Below, in pieces: positions 1 to 8,187 of a stretch of DNA of 64,000 bases. The stretch is taken from assembly GCA_050289625.1 (NCBI GenBank), contig JBNKGC010000003.1:1-64000 (forward strand), in the 5' to 3' direction. The notes below the pieces were generated by a model. It searched no databases, was not told where the DNA came from, and saw only the letters and a list, made by a program, of their open reading frames with translations. The first letter of the stretch is position 1, and each line of letters starts with the position of its first letter. A program made the position numbers and the translations under genes. The DNA is from NIC37A-2 sp050289625. GTDB taxonomy: Bacteria > Myxococcota_A > Polyangia > Polyangiales > Polyangiaceae.

Positions 1-14
1 AAGTGCTAACAGCT

Positions 15-506
15 ATGACCCTGGGGCTCCGTGTCCAGGCACTGACAATCCTTGCGGCTATCGCACTCGTCGGTTGCGACGGCTGGGAGTTCTTCGACCG
101 AGACGCGGGGGACACCTCCCAAGGACGCGACTACCGCCTCCAAATCCTGTCCATCAAGACCTGCCCTCCGCCAGACCACGAAGAACTACCCAAGGGCCAC
201 GAGCGAATGGGCATCGAGGTGGAGCTGTTTGGGGGTCACCGTCACGGCACTCCCGCGAACTTTTTCTATGCGAGCCTGCTCACCCCGAAGGGCGATCGCA
301 TCGGCGCCCTTCCGGACGGCTGCACGCCAGGACTTCGTGGCCCGCCGTTGCGCGCCGGAGAGCGCGCTCAGGGCTACTTGAACTTCGTTGTCCCGAGCGG
401 CGCCCGCGGGCTGACGCTCGAGTACGCGCCGGAGCTTGTCGGCCATCAACCAGGCTCAGCTCCCACCCAAATCCCTCTGGACCCGACGGAGAGTCAAACG
501 CCGTGA
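15..506 (+). CDS. lipoprotein with DUF4352-like domain (first of a tandem pair)
   Basis: A small exported lipoprotein of about 163 residues. The N-terminus has a hydrophobic segment followed by a lipobox ending ALVGC, so the mature protein should be lipid-anchored. The rest reads as one small beta-rich domain with conserved-looking patches (YRLQILSIKTC, GIEVELFG, GYLNFVVP, LEYAPELVG) that recur in the next gene. The pattern of 'binding/extracellular Ig-like' strands resembles DUF4352-type proteins; this is inference. ATG at 15 is preferred; a GTG at 3 lies in the same frame, and the window edge prevents excluding a longer form. Its stop overlaps the GTG start of the following paralogue by four bases (GTGA), so the two are translationally coupled. 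Function unknown. Confidence 0.75.
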   Translation: MTLGLRVQALTILAAIALVGCDGWEFFDRDAGDTSQGRDYRLQILSIKTCPPPDHEELPKGHERMGIEVELFGGHRHGTPANFFYASLLTPKGDRIGALPDGCTPGLRGPPLRAGERAQGYLNFVVPSGARGLTLEYAPELVGHQPGSAPTQIPLDPTESQTP

Positions 507-1075
507 CGTCCCCCCGCCCACGCCTCTCAGCTCTTGTCTTGCTCGTCTGCGTGGTGGCCTGCGAGCGAAAGTCGTCCGACACGACCTCCTCCGCTCCGTC
601 TGCCGCTCCCGCGCCCAGCGCGAGTGAGACGATCCGTTCGCCCTTCGATCCCGAAAAGCCCCCCGATCGCCTTGCCCCGCCCGAGGCGGGTACCGCCGTC
701 GGCGAATGGGCAAAAACCGAGGATTACAGGATGCGTGTGGTGAGCGTCCGGACGTGCGAGGTCGAGGTCCATTTTCAGCCGAAACCTGGGCATGTCGTAC
801 TGGGTGTGGAGGTTCAGCTGGCCGGGCTCTCGGATCACGAGGTACCCGTCAATCCCCTTCACGCGAAGCTCGTCGACTCCGAGGGCAACTCGCACGCAGC
901 CACCCTCGTCGGCTGCCGACCGAACCTGCCGGCGCAGCGGATTCAAAAGGGGTTCTCGACGAAGGGGTACGTCAACTTCGACGTGCCGGAGACCGCTTCC
1001 GGCTTCGAGCTGCGCTACGAACCCTTCGTCGTCGGCCGAAGCGACAGTGCGCTCGAGTTCGTCCTGCCGCGCTAA
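503..1075 (+). CDS. lipoprotein, paralogue of preceding gene
   Basis: A 190-residue lipoprotein starting at the GTG that overlaps the stop of the previous gene. The signal sequence ends in a lipobox VVAC at about residues 17-20, followed by a Ser/Ala/Pro-rich linker to about residue 55. The C-terminal domain repeats the motif order of its neighbour: YRMRVVSVRTC, LGVEVQLAG, GYVNFDVP and LRYEPFVVG. The pair therefore arose by tandem duplication and divergence. The frame stays open far upstream, but that part is antisense-like overlap with the first gene and lacks a signal peptide. A strong hairpin follows at 1144-1170. No catalytic motif is visible; a binding or structural envelope role is the most that can be inferred. 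Confidence 0.75.
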   Translation: MTSPRPRLSALVLLVCVVACERKSSDTTSSAPSAAPAPSASETIRSPFDPEKPPDRLAPPEAGTAVGEWAKTEDYRMRVVSVRTCEVEVHFQPKPGHVVLGVEVQLAGLSDHEVPVNPLHAKLVDSEGNSHAATLVGCRPNLPAQRIQKGFSTKGYVNFDVPETASGFELRYEPFVVGRSDSALEFVLPR

Positions 1076-1143
1076 CTGGCGACTGCGCCTGCGACAGGCA
1101 ACACCGCGCTCGAGTTCACCCGAGGGCGCTGACTCATCGTGAC

Positions 1144-1170
1144 CGCCGTCTGCGGTGATCGCAGACGGCG
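1144..1170. terminator. bidirectional hairpin between convergent genes
   Basis: Perfect 11-bp stem (1144-1154 with 1160-1170) around a GTGAT loop, lying between the ends of the plus-strand lipoprotein (1075) and the minus-strand nuoN (1191). There is no clear T-run on either side, so termination strength is uncertain. Confidence 0.6.
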
Positions 1171-1190
1171 TCAGCCCAAGAGGATTTGGC

Positions 1191-2729
1191 TCAGCCGCCG
1201 ATCACGGCGGTCATCGCCATGCCGAGCGAGGTATTCGGCAGAAGCCCGAGGCCCAGCACGAAGCATGCTGCGATCACCAGGGCGGTCGCGACGAAACCGG
1301 AGTGCATCGGCGTCGCGAAGGGCGCCCCCGGCTTCGGCTCGCGCATGTACATGTAAACGAGCACCTTCAGGTAGTAGTAGGCGCCGATGATGCTGTTCAC
1401 GAGGCCCAACACGGCGAGCCAGTAGAAGCCGTTATCGATGGCAGCCTTGAAGACGAACAGCTTCCCGAAGAAGCCGGCCGTCGGCGGTACGCCCGCGAGC
1501 GACACCAGGAAGAACGAAAAGGCGAGCGCTGCCGCGGGATGACGACGGCCAAGCCCCGCCAAGTCTTCGTAGCTGACGGCTTCCTTGCCATAGCGACCTG
1601 CCAGGATGAGTGCGCCGAACGCTCCCACCGTCGAAACGCTATAGGCCAAGAGATAGAAGAGCACACTCGCCTGCGCTTCACCCGAACGGGAACAGGCCAC
1701 CACACCGACCAGGACGTAACCTGCATGGGCGATGGAGGAGTAAGCGAGCATGCGCTTCACCGACTCCTGCCGGCCTGCGATGAAGTTCGCGACGAACATA
1801 CTGAGCACCGCGAGGGTCGCCACGACCGGAGGCCATCCGGTGCCCCAGCTGGCCAAGCGCTCGTCGCCGAAACCCACCACCAGCACGCGAACGAGAACGG
1901 CAAATGCCGCGCTCTTCACGGCGACCGCCATATAGCCAGTCGCCGGCGTCGGAGCCCCTTCGTACGCGTCCGGAGCCCACATGTGGAACGGCACCGCGCT
2001 CACCTTGAAGGCCAGACCGACGAGCATGAGCACCGCAGCGATCAGAATCGGCGCGGCCTGCGCATCCAGCGCGCTCCCACTCAGGCCAGCGATGGCCTGA
2101 CCGATGCCGGCCAGGTCCGTGCGACCGGTCGCGCCGTAGAGCAGCGCGGAAGCAAAGAGCATCAGGGCCGCCGCGAAGCTACCCAGCAGGAAGTACTTGA
2201 GGGCCGCCTCCGAGGCTCGCACGCTCCCTCGACGAAGGCCGATCATCGCGTACACGCCGAGCGACATGGTCTCGAGCGCCACGAACAGGCTGAGGAGATC
2301 CCCAGCAGCGGCCAGCGCCTGGGCGCCCACCGTGGCGAAGATGATCAGCGGGAAAAACTCGCCGCGGTCGATCTTGTGCTCGGGCAGGTACCCGCCTGCT
2401 AACAGCGACACCAAGCCGCCACCGAGGCACACGATGAAACTGATGAAGACGCTGAACCGGTCGATGATCAGGTACGGCGCGACGTCCCGAAGGCCTTCCA
2501 GCTTTTCCGGACCGACCATCCAGACAGCCAAGCTGAAGATGGCGCCTGCGAACATGACCACGGTACAGCCCAGCGCGAGCTCGGCCCCCCGACCCGCTCC
2601 GGCGTCGATGACTTCACCAGCGTGAACACCGTCTTTGGTGGCGGGCGATCCGAAAGCCTCGGCGAGCATCAACAGGAGGCCACCAATGGCGACCGCCAGC
2701 ATCGGCGAAAGAGCGAAGAACATTTCCAT
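1191..2729 (-). CDS. nuoN: NADH-quinone oxidoreductase subunit N
   Basis: Antiporter-like membrane subunit of respiratory complex I, 512 residues with about 14 hydrophobic segments, close to the family's usual length. The two charged sites expected for proton translocation are visible: a Glu in the segment FVALETMSLGVYA and a Lys in GLAFKVSAVPFHMWAPDAYE. The C-terminal part carries the typical SLAGVPPTAGFFGK stretch. It is the last gene of the minus-strand nuo operon. The ATG at 2729 overlaps the nuoM stop by one base (TGATG); an adjacent GTG at 2732 is the alternative start. Family assignment is secure from the motifs and from gene order after nuoL and nuoM. Confidence 0.96.
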   Translation of the reverse strand: MEMFFALSPMLAVAIGGLLLMLAEAFGSPATKDGVHAGEVIDAGAGRGAELALGCTVVMFAGAIFSLAVWMVGPEKLEGLRDVAPYLIIDRFSVFISFIVCLGGGLVSLLAGGYLPEHKIDRGEFFPLIIFATVGAQALAAAGDLLSLFVALETMSLGVYAMIGLRRGSVRASEAALKYFLLGSFAAALMLFASALLYGATGRTDLAGIGQAIAGLSGSALDAQAAPILIAAVLMLVGLAFKVSAVPFHMWAPDAYEGAPTPATGYMAVAVKSAAFAVLVRVLVVGFGDERLASWGTGWPPVVATLAVLSMFVANFIAGRQESVKRMLAYSSIAHAGYVLVGVVACSRSGEAQASVLFYLLAYSVSTVGAFGALILAGRYGKEAVSYEDLAGLGRRHPAAALAFSFFLVSLAGVPPTAGFFGKLFVFKAAIDNGFYWLAVLGLVNSIIGAYYYLKVLVYMYMREPKPGAPFATPMHSGFVATALVIAACFVLGLGLLPNTSLGMAMTAVIGG

Positions 2730-4594
2730 CACTGCACCTCGCCCTTCAAGGCGGCGTCCTTTTCGTCGTTCAACGCGGCGACGGTTCCTTCTTCAGCCGG
2801 GGCATTGGCGGCCGGTGGCTCGGGATATCCGCGTTCCACGGGCCCGCCGCGGCGCGGCCGCAAGATCACCTCGTCGGAATCCCCGAGCTGCGAGAACGCG
2901 ATCCTGCCCTCGCGGTAGCGGTCCAGGGTGGTCCCCACGGCGTCCGTCATGCTTCCCAAGAAGAGCGAGGGGAAGAAGCCGATCACGAAGACCAGCGCCA
3001 CCAGCGGAGCGACCGCGATCTTCTCGCGAACGTTCATGTCGGTGAGCGACTCGTTCTTCGGGTTGGTGAGCGGTCCGAAGAACACCTTCTGCACGACGCT
3101 CAGCATGTACACGGCGGCCAAGATGACGCCGGCCGATGCCAAAATGCCGTGGAGGTGCGAGAACTGTCCGAGGTTCATCGAGGTGAAGGTCCCCATCACC
3201 ACCATGAACTCGCCCACGAAGCCGTTCGTGCCGGGAACGCCGATGCTCGACATCGTCACGATCAGGAAGATCGCCGTGTAGATGGGCATCACCTTGGCGA
3301 TGCCACCGTACTCCCGAATGAGCCGGGTGTGGCGCCGGTCGTAGATGACGCCGACCAAGAGGAAGAGCGCGCCCGTAGACACGCCGTGGTTGATCATTTG
3401 GAGGATGGCGCCCTCGACGCCCGACTGCGTCGCGCCAAACACACCGAGCATGACGAAGCCCATGTGCGCCACCGAGGAGTAGGCCACGAGCCGCTTCACG
3501 TCGTCCTGCTTCCAGGCGACCAGCGCGCCGTAGAGGATGCCCAGGGCGATGGCGATGCCCGCCAAAGTCGTGCCGGCCTCACCTGCGGGCCCGGCCAGCA
3601 TCCCCATGCAAAAGCGGATGTAGCCGTAGGTACCGAGCTTCAAGAGGATGGCTGCCAGGATGATCGAACCGCCCGTCGGCGCCTGGACGTGAGCGTCCGG
3701 AAGCCACGTGTGGAACGGGAACATCGGCACCTTGATCAGGAACGCCAGAGCGAACCCGAAGAAGCAGAGCCACGCCGCCTGCCGGGGCAAGGTCAGCTTG
3801 CTGAGCGCCAGGTAGTCGAACGTCAGGTAGCCAGCAACTTCGTTGTGGGCCCACACCATGTACAGGATGGCGGCCAGCATCATCATGCTGCCGACCATCG
3901 TGTAGATGAAGAACTTGTAGGCCGCCTTGATTCGCTCCACCCCGCCCCAGACGCCGATCATCAGCAGCATCGGGACGAGCATGAGCTCCCAGAACACGAA
4001 GAACAGGAACAGGTCGAGCGAGACAAAGGCGCCCAGCATCGCCCCGTGAAGCATCAGGAACGCGAAGCACAGGTCCTTGATCCGCTTCTTGATCGAGCCG
4101 AACGAGACGTACGCGGCGATCGGCGTGAAGAAGGTGCTGAGCAGCACCATCCACATGCTCACCCCGTCGACGGCGACGTGGTAGCGAATGCCCAGGCTCG
4201 GAATCCACTCGGTGACGTACTGGAAGTGCCAGCCCGTGCTCATGCTGGTGCCCAGCAAGAAGAGCGACGCCAGGAAGTCCAAACCGAGGACGACGAGAGT
4301 GAACCTTCGCAGAACGCCGGGTGCCTGTCGCGGCATGAACAGAATGGCCACTGCCCCGAAGATGGGCAGGAACACGATCAGGTTCAGGAGATGGGGCCAC
4401 TCTTCGGCCGGAGCCGCCTCGGGTGTGACCGCGGCTCCGGGCCACATGCCCGAGATGAGGAGGGCGGTCAGGACACCGACGACACCCACGGCAATGCGCT
4501 CGAGCCAGCCCGATCGGCGCGGAATCAAGGCGCCGACGGCGAAGGCGCCGAGATACGGCGCAAGTTCGAAGAATGCTTTGGCTGCGGGGCTCAT
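2729..4594 (-). CDS. nuoM: NADH-quinone oxidoreductase subunit M, with N-terminal extension
   Basis: Proton-pumping antiporter-like subunit of complex I in the inner membrane, 621 residues. Core motifs include FFVFWELMLVPM (conserved Glu) and LIKVPMFPFHTWLPDAHVQ (conserved Lys). The protein is about 100 residues longer than typical NuoM. Residues 1 to about 65 add one or two hydrophobic segments and an Ala/Pro/Glu linker before the usual start-like stretch HLLNLIVFLPIFGAV. About 60 hydrophilic residues follow the last membrane helix. The start overlaps the nuoL stop by four bases (ATGA), which supports the long N-terminus rather than an internal start. Part of the nuoEFJKLMN operon. Confidence 0.95.
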   Translation of the reverse strand: MSPAAKAFFELAPYLGAFAVGALIPRRSGWLERIAVGVVGVLTALLISGMWPGAAVTPEAAPAEEWPHLLNLIVFLPIFGAVAILFMPRQAPGVLRRFTLVVLGLDFLASLFLLGTSMSTGWHFQYVTEWIPSLGIRYHVAVDGVSMWMVLLSTFFTPIAAYVSFGSIKKRIKDLCFAFLMLHGAMLGAFVSLDLFLFFVFWELMLVPMLLMIGVWGGVERIKAAYKFFIYTMVGSMMMLAAILYMVWAHNEVAGYLTFDYLALSKLTLPRQAAWLCFFGFALAFLIKVPMFPFHTWLPDAHVQAPTGGSIILAAILLKLGTYGYIRFCMGMLAGPAGEAGTTLAGIAIALGILYGALVAWKQDDVKRLVAYSSVAHMGFVMLGVFGATQSGVEGAILQMINHGVSTGALFLLVGVIYDRRHTRLIREYGGIAKVMPIYTAIFLIVTMSSIGVPGTNGFVGEFMVVMGTFTSMNLGQFSHLHGILASAGVILAAVYMLSVVQKVFFGPLTNPKNESLTDMNVREKIAVAPLVALVFVIGFFPSLFLGSMTDAVGTTLDRYREGRIAFSQLGDSDEVILRPRRGGPVERGYPEPPAANAPAEEGTVAALNDEKDAALKGEVQ

Positions 4595-7239
4595 TGGTTC
4601 TCCACCGCCCTTTCGAGGGCCTTCTTCACTCTCTCAGCCTGCTCGCCGGTAATGGGCGGATGGCCGCTCGGCAGCTGGCCGCCCGGCTGCTGGGTGCCGC
4701 CGGGGAGCTCCCCGCGGAGCGCACCGTCAGCACCCCTCGTCACGTTGATGCGAGTCATGCTGCCGGCGCCCGACTTGTCGGGCTTCGGGCGGACGAACGA
4801 GAACTCACGCTCGTCGGTGTTGCCGAAGGCGTTCTTCACTTCGAGCCGGACCTTCCGCTCTTCCTCGACGCCGAGATCGAACTTCACCTGGCGGACCTCG
4901 CCGAACTCCCCGTCCCACTGCTCATCTCCGTCGACGTCCCAGCGGTACTGGTAGCCGAAGCCCGGAGATGCAGTCACGGAGTACTGACCAGCTGCGTGGT
5001 TCTCACTGGCCTGCGCATTGGCGTGCGGGGTGAGAACGAACCAGGCGATGACGGCCATGCCCACCGCCATTGCTCCGGCGTAAGCCTGGAGGCGCCCGGT
5101 CTGAAACACGCGGAGGATGGTTCCGCTAATGGCGACCATGAACGCGGATGCCCGCGCGAGGATGCCGTCGACGACCCACTTGTCGAACCACACGCACATG
5201 TCGGCGAGCGAATCGACCGCCCCGATGATGGTCTCCTGGTACAGCTCATCGACGCGCCACTTGTCGTACACGAGCGCGTAGAGGCCCGGGAACCGCTCGG
5301 CGAGCTCCTCGGCCGGCTTGCCCCCTTGCTTCACGTACATCCAGTAGGCGACGCCCACGCCGATGGCGAAGGCGGCGATCGCCACGATGAGGAGTGGCAC
5401 CACCCGAGACTCGGCGCCCTCGATTTCCTGAACGCTCCCGGACGCCGTGGCGAAAACCGGGTTCAGGAAGTCGTCGAGGGGATGCAGATGAATCAGGTGG
5501 GCGCTGAGCAGGCCCCCGAAGATCGAAAGCGCACCGAGCACCACCAGCGGCAACGTCATCTGCCACGGGGACTCGTGGGGGGTCGGACCTTCCATGGTGG
5601 GTCCGGGATGCTCCTCGGCATGGTGATGGTGATCGGCGTGGCCGTGCACCTGGTAGCCCTTGACGATCTTCCAGCCGCGGAACTCGCCGAAGAAAGTGCC
5701 GATGAACAGGCGCGTCATGTAGAAGGCCGTCATCACGGCGGCGAGCGCGCCAACACCGTACAGGAACGAAAAGCCCCACTCGGGCCAGACGAAATTCTCG
5801 ATGCGCTGCGTGCCATCGGAGATGACCTTGTCACCCGCAATGAACGACGTGTTCGCCTTGAGAAGGATTTCGTCCTTCGAGAAGAAGCCGCTCGTCAGAG
5901 GAAAGCCGACGATGGCTGCCCAGGCAGCGGCAAAGGTGACGAAAGTCACGGGCATGAACTTCCGCAAGCCGCCCATGTTCCGCATGTCTTGGGACTTGTC
6001 CGTGTCGTGAATCCGGGCGTGCATCGCGTGGATGACCGAACCGGACCCGAGGAACAGACAGGCCTTGAAGAAGGCATGCGTGAGAACGTGGAAGAAGCCA
6101 GCCACGAACGCCCCGACGCCGACGCCGAGGAACATGTAGCCGAGCTGACTCACAGTGGAGTACGCCAGCACCTTCTTGATGTCGTTCTGGACCAGCGCAA
6201 TCGTCGCCGCGAAGAGCGCGGTTACGGCTCCGATGAACGCTACCGTGAACATGGCCGCCGGGCTGAGCACGAACACACCAGCCATGCGGCAGACGAGATA
6301 GACGCCCGCCGTCACCATCGTCGCGGCGTGGATGAGGGCGGAGACCGGCGTCGGACCCGCCATGGCGTCGGGAAGCCACACGTACAGCGGCAGCTGCGCG
6401 CTCTTGCCCGCACAGCCCAAGAACACGGCAAGGCCCACGAGGGTAGCGCCGTTCACGTAGCGGGGGGTGTTGACGGCAGCCTGCCACGAGTCGGGGAGCA
6501 CCGCGGCGATCGGCACTTCGTTGGCGACCGGCCAGATCTTCACCGGGGTCAGGAGGCTTGCCTTGCCGCCCTCGATGCCCGCCCAGTCGAGCGCGCCCAC
6601 GTAGTAGAGCAGAAGCCCCATGGCGACGAGGAGGCCAAAGTCACCGATGCGGTTCGTGATGAAGGCTTTCTTGCCGGCAGCCGCGTTCGCCTCTTCGCTG
6701 AACCAGAAGCCGATGAGCAGGTAGCTGCAGAGACCCACGCCTTCCCAACCGACGAAGAGGATCGGGAGGCTGTCACCGAGGATCAAAACCAGCATCGAGA
6801 AGATGAACAGGTTCAGCCAGGTGAAGAAGCGGTAGTACCCTGGGTCATCCTCCATGTACTTGCTCGAGTACAGGTGGATGAGGAAGCCGATCCCCGTGAC
6901 GATGAGCGCCATCGTGGCGTTCAGCGCGTCGAGGGAAAAAGCGACCTCGAGGGGAAGGGAAGCTCCGTCACCTCGGAGCGAAACCGAAAACCACTCCCAA
7001 GCGGTCCACTTGAACCTCACCGCCGCAGCGCTCGCCTGGGCGTCCTTCAACATGAAGAAGGACACGAGGCTTGCCACGAAGGCTAGGCCCACGGCCGACA
7101 GCGCCATCAAGGAGACAGCCTCCTTACCGAGACGCTTGCCGAAGACGCCGTTCACGAACGCGCCGAGCAGGGGGAGCGAAAGAATCACGCCGAGAAGCGC
7201 GAAGTCATTCTGCGGATAGAGTGCCGAAAGCTGTTCCAT
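4591..7239 (-). CDS. nuoL: NADH-quinone oxidoreductase subunit L with C-terminal PKD-like domain
   Basis: Largest antiporter-like subunit of complex I, 882 residues from the ATG at 7239. The open frame runs further upstream, but that stretch would overlap the nuoK coding end, and the 22-bp gap to nuoK contains a GGAAGG ribosome-binding site. Core motifs are FVGWEGVGLCSYLLIGFW and the Lys-containing GKSAQLPLYVWLPDAMAGP. NuoL proteins usually end soon after the lateral helix and last membrane segment. Here the last hydrophobic segment (near residue 730) is followed by about 139 hydrophilic residues (about 4594-5010). That tail contains a PKD/Ig-like pattern (YRWDVDGDEQWDG, then VRLEVKNAFGNTD) and a Gly/Pro-rich end. 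This extension is unusual for complex I. Confidence 0.95.
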   Translation of the reverse strand: MEQLSALYPQNDFALLGVILSLPLLGAFVNGVFGKRLGKEAVSLMALSAVGLAFVASLVSFFMLKDAQASAAAVRFKWTAWEWFSVSLRGDGASLPLEVAFSLDALNATMALIVTGIGFLIHLYSSKYMEDDPGYYRFFTWLNLFIFSMLVLILGDSLPILFVGWEGVGLCSYLLIGFWFSEEANAAAGKKAFITNRIGDFGLLVAMGLLLYYVGALDWAGIEGGKASLLTPVKIWPVANEVPIAAVLPDSWQAAVNTPRYVNGATLVGLAVFLGCAGKSAQLPLYVWLPDAMAGPTPVSALIHAATMVTAGVYLVCRMAGVFVLSPAAMFTVAFIGAVTALFAATIALVQNDIKKVLAYSTVSQLGYMFLGVGVGAFVAGFFHVLTHAFFKACLFLGSGSVIHAMHARIHDTDKSQDMRNMGGLRKFMPVTFVTFAAAWAAIVGFPLTSGFFSKDEILLKANTSFIAGDKVISDGTQRIENFVWPEWGFSFLYGVGALAAVMTAFYMTRLFIGTFFGEFRGWKIVKGYQVHGHADHHHHAEEHPGPTMEGPTPHESPWQMTLPLVVLGALSIFGGLLSAHLIHLHPLDDFLNPVFATASGSVQEIEGAESRVVPLLIVAIAAFAIGVGVAYWMYVKQGGKPAEELAERFPGLYALVYDKWRVDELYQETIIGAVDSLADMCVWFDKWVVDGILARASAFMVAISGTILRVFQTGRLQAYAGAMAVGMAVIAWFVLTPHANAQASENHAAGQYSVTASPGFGYQYRWDVDGDEQWDGEFGEVRQVKFDLGVEEERKVRLEVKNAFGNTDEREFSFVRPKPDKSGAGSMTRINVTRGADGALRGELPGGTQQPGGQLPSGHPPITGEQAERVKKALERAVENQ

Positions 7240-7261
7240 CTCTTGCTGGAGCCTTCCGAGC

Positions 7262-7579
7262 TCAGTGGCGGAGATTGTCCGCTTCGTCGCTATTGACGGT
7301 GCCGCGGAGTCGATAGAACTGAAGGACGATCGCGAGCCCAACGGCGACTTCCGCCGCGGCGACCGCGATGACGAAGAACGCGAACATCTGGCCGTTCATC
7401 GCGCCGCCGTGCTGGCGGTTGTATGCGACGAGGACGAGGTTGACGCTGTTCAGCATGAGCTCGATGCTCATCAGCTGAACGAGCACGTTGCGACGAACCA
7501 AGAAACCGATGGCGCCGATCGTGAAGATGACGCCAGAGAGCAGCACGTAGTGCTGGATCACCAATCCGAGAGTGTTCAC
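7262..7579 (-). CDS. nuoK: NADH-quinone oxidoreductase subunit K
   Basis: Small 105-residue membrane subunit of complex I with three hydrophobic helices, the normal family size. Both conserved membrane glutamates are visible, one in SIELMLNSVNLVL and one in VIAVAAAEVAVGLAI. These form part of the central hydrophilic axis in known complex I structures. The start is a GTG that overlaps the nuoJ stop by four bases (GTGA), showing tight translational coupling. The C-terminal tail (RLRGTVNSDEADNLRH) is hydrophilic. Identity is secure from sequence and from its place between nuoJ and nuoL. Confidence 0.96.
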   Translation of the reverse strand: MNTLGLVIQHYVLLSGVIFTIGAIGFLVRRNVLVQLMSIELMLNSVNLVLVAYNRQHGGAMNGQMFAFFVIAVAAAEVAVGLAIVLQFYRLRGTVNSDEADNLRH

Positions 7580-8187
7580 GCTTGCTCCTTCGGCAGAGGC
7601 CGCCCCGCATCGCGCGCGACGAGAGGACCGTGAAAGAGGCGCCGGGTCTCATGACCCACGGGCTTAGGGAGCTTGGCGTGAGGCTTGGACCGGGCCACCG
7701 CGATCGCGCCGATGACCGCCACGAGGAGAAGAGCCGTTGCCAGTTCGAAGGGAACCAAGCCTCTCGTGAACAGAAGCCCTCCCACCGCCTCGACGCTGCC
7801 ATGCGCGTCGGGGACGGGGCCGAAGACCACCGGCTCGGCTCCTCCGGCGAGGAAAGTCAGAGCGACGACGCCGAGGGCGCCCATCAGCGTCCCCGCCAGC
7901 AGACGACTGGTTCTGGAGTGAACCTCCGCCCGAGAGCTGACGCCCGCCGTCGGGCCCAGCAGCATGATCACGAAGACGAACAGAACGACGACGGCGCCGG
8001 CGTAAACGATCAGCTGAATCGCAGCCAGAAACTGCGCGTTCAGCCGAAGGAAGAGACCCGCGATTCCAACGATGGTGGTCAAGAGGCCGACGGCGCCACG
8101 AATGGGGTTTTTCGCGATGATCACCGAAAGCGCACCGACCAAGCAGGCGATGCTGCAGACGACGAAGAGGAGGACTCCAGCGCTCAT
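7576..8187 (-). CDS. nuoJ: NADH-quinone oxidoreductase subunit J
   Basis: Membrane subunit of complex I, 203 residues with five hydrophobic segments. The N-terminal half contains the NuoJ-typical segments AKNPIRGAVGLL and LNAQFLAAIQLIVYAGAVVV; the latter is the helix that carries the pi-bulge in solved structures. The C-terminus adds a basic, hydrophilic tail of about 35 residues. Its ATG overlaps the nuoF stop by four bases and its own stop overlaps nuoK. In most bacteria nuoG, nuoH and nuoI separate nuoF from nuoJ; here they are missing and F joins J directly. Confidence 0.94.
   Translation of the reverse strand: MSAGVLLFVVCSIACLVGALSVIIAKNPIRGAVGLLTTIVGIAGLFLRLNAQFLAAIQLIVYAGAVVVLFVFVIMLLGPTAGVSSRAEVHSRTSRLLAGTLMGALGVVALTFLAGGAEPVVFGPVPDAHGSVEAVGGLLFTRGLVPFELATALLLVAVIGAIAVARSKPHAKLPKPVGHETRRLFHGPLVARDAGRPLPKEQA

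Noticed and set aside
3149..4954. Long plus-strand open frame (about 600 codons) across nuoM
   Set aside because: It is the antisense shadow of nuoM/nuoL: His/Glu/Asp/Arg-rich, no domain, and the real complex I genes fill the other strand.
4573..7086. 837-codon plus-strand open frame across nuoL
   Set aside because: Same pattern of low-complexity charged residues, antisense to a secure nuoL.
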